Part shown: in pieces, positions 7,415-9,411 of the stretch
Position numbering within the stretch: position 1 is the stretch's first letter
Layout: each line of letters starts with the position of its first letter
Origin: an uncultured Eubacteriales bacterium
GTDB lineage: Bacteria; Bacillota; Clostridia; Oscillospirales; Acutalibacteraceae
Reading direction: 5' to 3'
NCBI GenBank assembly: GCA_900317795.1
Contig: ONIF01000149.1
Location: 1 to 9,411, forward strand
DNA length: 9,411 nucleotides
Translations under genes and position numbers: made by a program
The notes under the pieces: model-generated
Databases searched by the model: none
What the model was told of the DNA's origin: nothing
The model's input: the letters and a program-made list of their open reading frames with translations, nothing else

Positions 7415-9274
7415 ATGAGCAACGTAAAGTTTAAACTTCAGAATATCATTCTGAAAAGCAATAAATATCTTGATGACCATATTGGAATGATGTATCGTGG
7501 GGACAGCTTCAATTATAACAAAATCAAATCCGCCTTTACGCTCAAAGCAGGCGATTTTGTGGAGTTTTTCACGTATTTCAACAGCTTTTCCATAGGCAAG
7601 TGGAAAAAATATACCAATGCGGGCGATATAGAATTAAATCTTGTGTGCAAGGGAAAATTTAAAATTACCATGTTCGGACACTACCATGACGGAGCGGAAA
7701 TTCTCAAAGAGTTCTATCCGTCAAAGGAGTACGACCTGAAAGAAAAGACAGAAATATCTCTCTTTGTTCCAAGACAGATAAGGGCTACTACCGTAGGCTT
7801 TCAGATAGATGTATATGACACGGAAGATGAAAATGATGAAGATTTCTGTTTGTATTCGGGCTACTGGTCAACAATAGTAGATGACAGCAAAATCAATGAT
7901 GTCAGAATATCCATCGTAACGGTAACTTTCAAGAAAGAGGACTATATCACAAGCAATATCAAGATACTTGAAAGAGAGCTTTTCTATACAGACGAGCCTG
8001 CAAAAGACCATATCCGTGTAAGAATTATAGACAATGACGGTGGAAAGGTTCTTGACAGCGAAAGCATGATAAGCGACTATGTGCATTACTCTCCCAATGC
8101 AAATGTAGGCGGTTCGGGCGGTTATACAAGGGGCATGATAGAGAGTATCAATGACACGGAGTATAATCCTACTCATGTTCTGCTTATGGACGATGACGTT
8201 ATCGTTTTGCCCGAGAGTTTTATAAGGACATATTCACTTTTGGCACTTGTCAAGAAAGAGTATGATGAAAGATTTGTCAGCGGTGCAATGCTTTTTTATG
8301 AGAGAATGGACACTCAGCATGAAGATGTAGGCTATGTGCATGATGACGGCTCTTATGGACCAAATAAGCACGATATGCACCTTGAACAGTGGGACCATGT
8401 GCTTGAAAATGATGAGGACTTTAAATATCATAAGAATTCCTATGCAGGCTGGTGGTACTGCTGTATTCCCGTAAAGAAAATTGACAGAAGTCATTTGCCG
8501 ATACCGCTTTTCATAAGAGGTGACGACGTTGAATTCAGTCTTGCCAACAATGCGGAATTTCTTTCACTCAACGGTATTTGTATATGGCATAAGGGCTTTG
8601 CAAACAAATTCAATGCCAATCTTGAACTGTACATGGTGCATAGAAACAGTTTGATTATTCAGGCAATGAGCGGTATTTGTAAGGGCATAGACTTCATGGA
8701 GAGAATAGACGGCTTTTTCTGGAAAGAGCTGAAAAGGCTTTCCTATAACAACTGCGAGCTGTTGCTTGACGCAATAGAGGAGTTCTGCAACGGTCCCGAA
8801 TTCCTGTATGAACCTCAGGGCGAGGCTATCATGAAAGCCCATGCAAAGAAAAATGAAGTAATGAAGCCTGCGGTATCGGAGTACCCGAATATACCGATAG
8901 ACTTTGACAGCATATACAGAATGGCAGACAAGCCGTTGACAAAATTCCAGTCTGCCATATATCACAAGACGAGAAACGGTCACAGACTGCCCGATTTCAT
9001 GCTGAAAAACACGATAGCCGTAACGGCTTATGACTGGTTTGACGACCCTGCAAAGCAGTATCTTGCAAAGGAGATATTGGTGGTAAGCCCGTTTGACCAT
9101 ACGGCATATTTGAGAAAGCGTGACAAAAAGCGTTACAAACAGCTTGTAAAGCGTCGCAACAGAATTTTGAGTTATTATAAGCGTAACAAAGACAAGATTG
9201 AAAAGTCCTATCAGGACGCTGCAAAAACCTTGAAAACAGAGAAATTTTGGAAAAAATATCTTAAAATGGAGTAA
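7415..9274 (+). CDS. GlfT2-like family 2 glycosyltransferase (probable galactofuranosyltransferase)
   Basis: A 619-aa protein with the organisation of mycobacterial GlfT2. An N-terminal beta-sandwich (about 35-155, with FFTYFNSFSIGKWKKYT at 51-67) is followed by a GT-A catalytic domain starting at ISIVTVTFKK (165-174). It has NVGGSGGYTRG (230-240), the metal-binding DDD (259-261), WWYC (346-349), PLFIRGDDVEF (364-374) with the likely base in GDD, and WH (391-392). In GlfT2 the matching Asp pair and His are active-site residues. GlfT2-type enzymes polymerise galactofuranose from UDP-Galf on a lipid-linked acceptor at the cytoplasmic face. The C-terminus (about 565-619) is strongly basic and helical, which could aid membrane or subunit contact; no clear transmembrane segment is seen. 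A Galf product fits the pyruvyl transferases, but the sugar donor is inferred from family only; no UDP-galactopyranose mutase gene lies in the window. Confidence 0.87.
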   Translation: MSNVKFKLQNIILKSNKYLDDHIGMMYRGDSFNYNKIKSAFTLKAGDFVEFFTYFNSFSIGKWKKYTNAGDIELNLVCKGKFKITMFGHYHDGAEILKEFYPSKEYDLKEKTEISLFVPRQIRATTVGFQIDVYDTEDENDEDFCLYSGYWSTIVDDSKINDVRISIVTVTFKKEDYITSNIKILERELFYTDEPAKDHIRVRIIDNDGGKVLDSESMISDYVHYSPNANVGGSGGYTRGMIESINDTEYNPTHVLLMDDDVIVLPESFIRTYSLLALVKKEYDERFVSGAMLFYERMDTQHEDVGYVHDDGSYGPNKHDMHLEQWDHVLENDEDFKYHKNSYAGWWYCCIPVKKIDRSHLPIPLFIRGDDVEFSLANNAEFLSLNGICIWHKGFANKFNANLELYMVHRNSLIIQAMSGICKGIDFMERIDGFFWKELKRLSYNNCELLLDAIEEFCNGPEFLYEPQGEAIMKAHAKKNEVMKPAVSEYPNIPIDFDSIYRMADKPLTKFQSAIYHKTRNGHRLPDFMLKNTIAVTAYDWFDDPAKQYLAKEILVVSPFDHTAYLRKRDKKRYKQLVKRRNRILSYYKRNKDKIEKSYQDAAKTLKTEKFWKKYLKME

Positions 9275-9286
9275 TCAATAATAAAG

Positions 9287-9325
9287 AGCGGAGAGTGGTA
9301 CAAAAAAACACCCTCCGCTTTTTTT
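9287..9325 (+). terminator. Rho-independent terminator of the operon
   Basis: An 11-bp stem with one mismatch (AGCGGAGAGTG at 9287-9297 against CACCCTCCGCT at 9309-9319), an 11-nt loop, and a run of seven T (9319-9325). It starts 13 nt after the glycosyltransferase stop. The A-rich bases upstream can extend the stem into the T-run. Confidence 0.85.
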
Positions 9326-9327
9326 GC

Positions 9328-9360
9328 AAAATAAAAAGAGCGGAGAAATAACTCCACTCT
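9328..9360 (-). terminator. Probable minus-strand rho-independent terminator
   Basis: Read on the minus strand, AGAGTGGAG (9360-9352), a 6-nt loop and CTCCGCTCT (9345-9337) form a 9-position stem with one mismatch, followed by TTTTATTTT (9336-9328). On the plus strand the same hairpin has no T-run, so it points to transcription arriving from the right. Confidence 0.6.
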
Positions 9361-9381
9361 GCACTCTCCACACTTCACTCT
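9349..9381. repeat. Second copy of the intergenic repeat
   Basis: Ungapped match at 29 of 33 positions to 2371-2403, including an identical first 12 bases (TAACTCCACTCT). Here it sits in the convergent intergenic region and its first part forms one arm of the minus-strand terminator. A 12-nt direct repeat (AAAGAGCGGAGA at 9283-9294 and 9335-9346) lies just before it. Confidence 0.7.
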
Positions 9382-9411
9382 CATTTGAGGTTTTTGGATT
9401 TGAGAAATTCA
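9381..9411 (-). CDS. Possible 3' end of a convergent gene (only the last codons in the window)
   Basis: The minus strand reads EFLKSKNLK followed by TGA (stop at 9383-9381), a believable basic C-terminus, and a minus-strand terminator follows about 20 nt beyond the stop. Nothing can be said of function from nine residues. The support is the terminator orientation and the adjoining repeat, which also follows a stop codon at its other copy. It could equally be a chance open frame. Confidence 0.4.
   Translation of the reverse strand, partial: EFLKSKNLK

Noticed and set aside
8564..9100. 178-codon minus-strand open frame
   Set aside because: It is opposite the glycosyltransferase and has no recognisable domain or start signal.
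9283..9381. CRISPR array suggested by repeated GAGAGTGGAG-type units
   Set aside because: The units are short, irregular and mostly palindromic parts of terminators and the intergenic repeat, with no evenly sized unique spacers.

Overview
The window is a 9.4 kb piece of a surface-polysaccharide locus with all full genes on the + strand. Moderate AT-richness, strong GGAGG-type ribosome binding sites, a near-consensus sigma-A promoter, a likely TTG start and T-tailed hairpin terminators suggest a low-GC Gram-positive, probably a gut or rumen Clostridium/Ruminococcus-like Firmicute. This taxonomic call is inference, not a database result.

Layout: (1) the 3' part of a FrhB/FdhB-type (coenzyme F420 hydrogenase/dehydrogenase beta subunit family) iron-sulfur protein with an unusual C-terminal beta-rich extension, cut by the left window edge; (2) a strong promoter just after its stop; (3) a single-domain polysaccharide pyruvyl transferase (354 aa); (4) an intergenic imperfect inverted repeat that also supplies the last codons and stop of that gene; (5) a 1283-aa fusion with two tandem pyruvyl transferase domains followed by a MenD-like thiamine-diphosphate (ThDP) enzyme domain; (6) a 366-aa fourth pyruvyl transferase paralogue that has lost the family's signature residues; (7) a 619-aa GlfT2-like galactofuranosyltransferase; (8) back-to-back terminators, a second copy of the intergenic repeat, and what looks like the last codons of a convergent minus-strand gene.

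The last four genes are tightly spaced behind one promoter (122, 25 and 14 nt gaps) and read as one operon. The likely joint product is a cell-surface glycan, probably containing galactofuranose (GlfT2-like enzyme), decorated with acidic pyruvate ketals (pyruvyl transferases), with an extra carbon-chain or redox modification suggested by the ThDP domain and the FrhB-like protein. The most unusual object is the PPT-PPT-MenD-like fusion: it links ketal transfer from phosphoenolpyruvate to an enzyme fold that normally decarboxylates a 2-oxo acid and transfers the remaining acyl-type unit. Its MenD-like half keeps the catalytic Glu motif but has changed metal- and substrate-binding motifs, so its chemistry is open.
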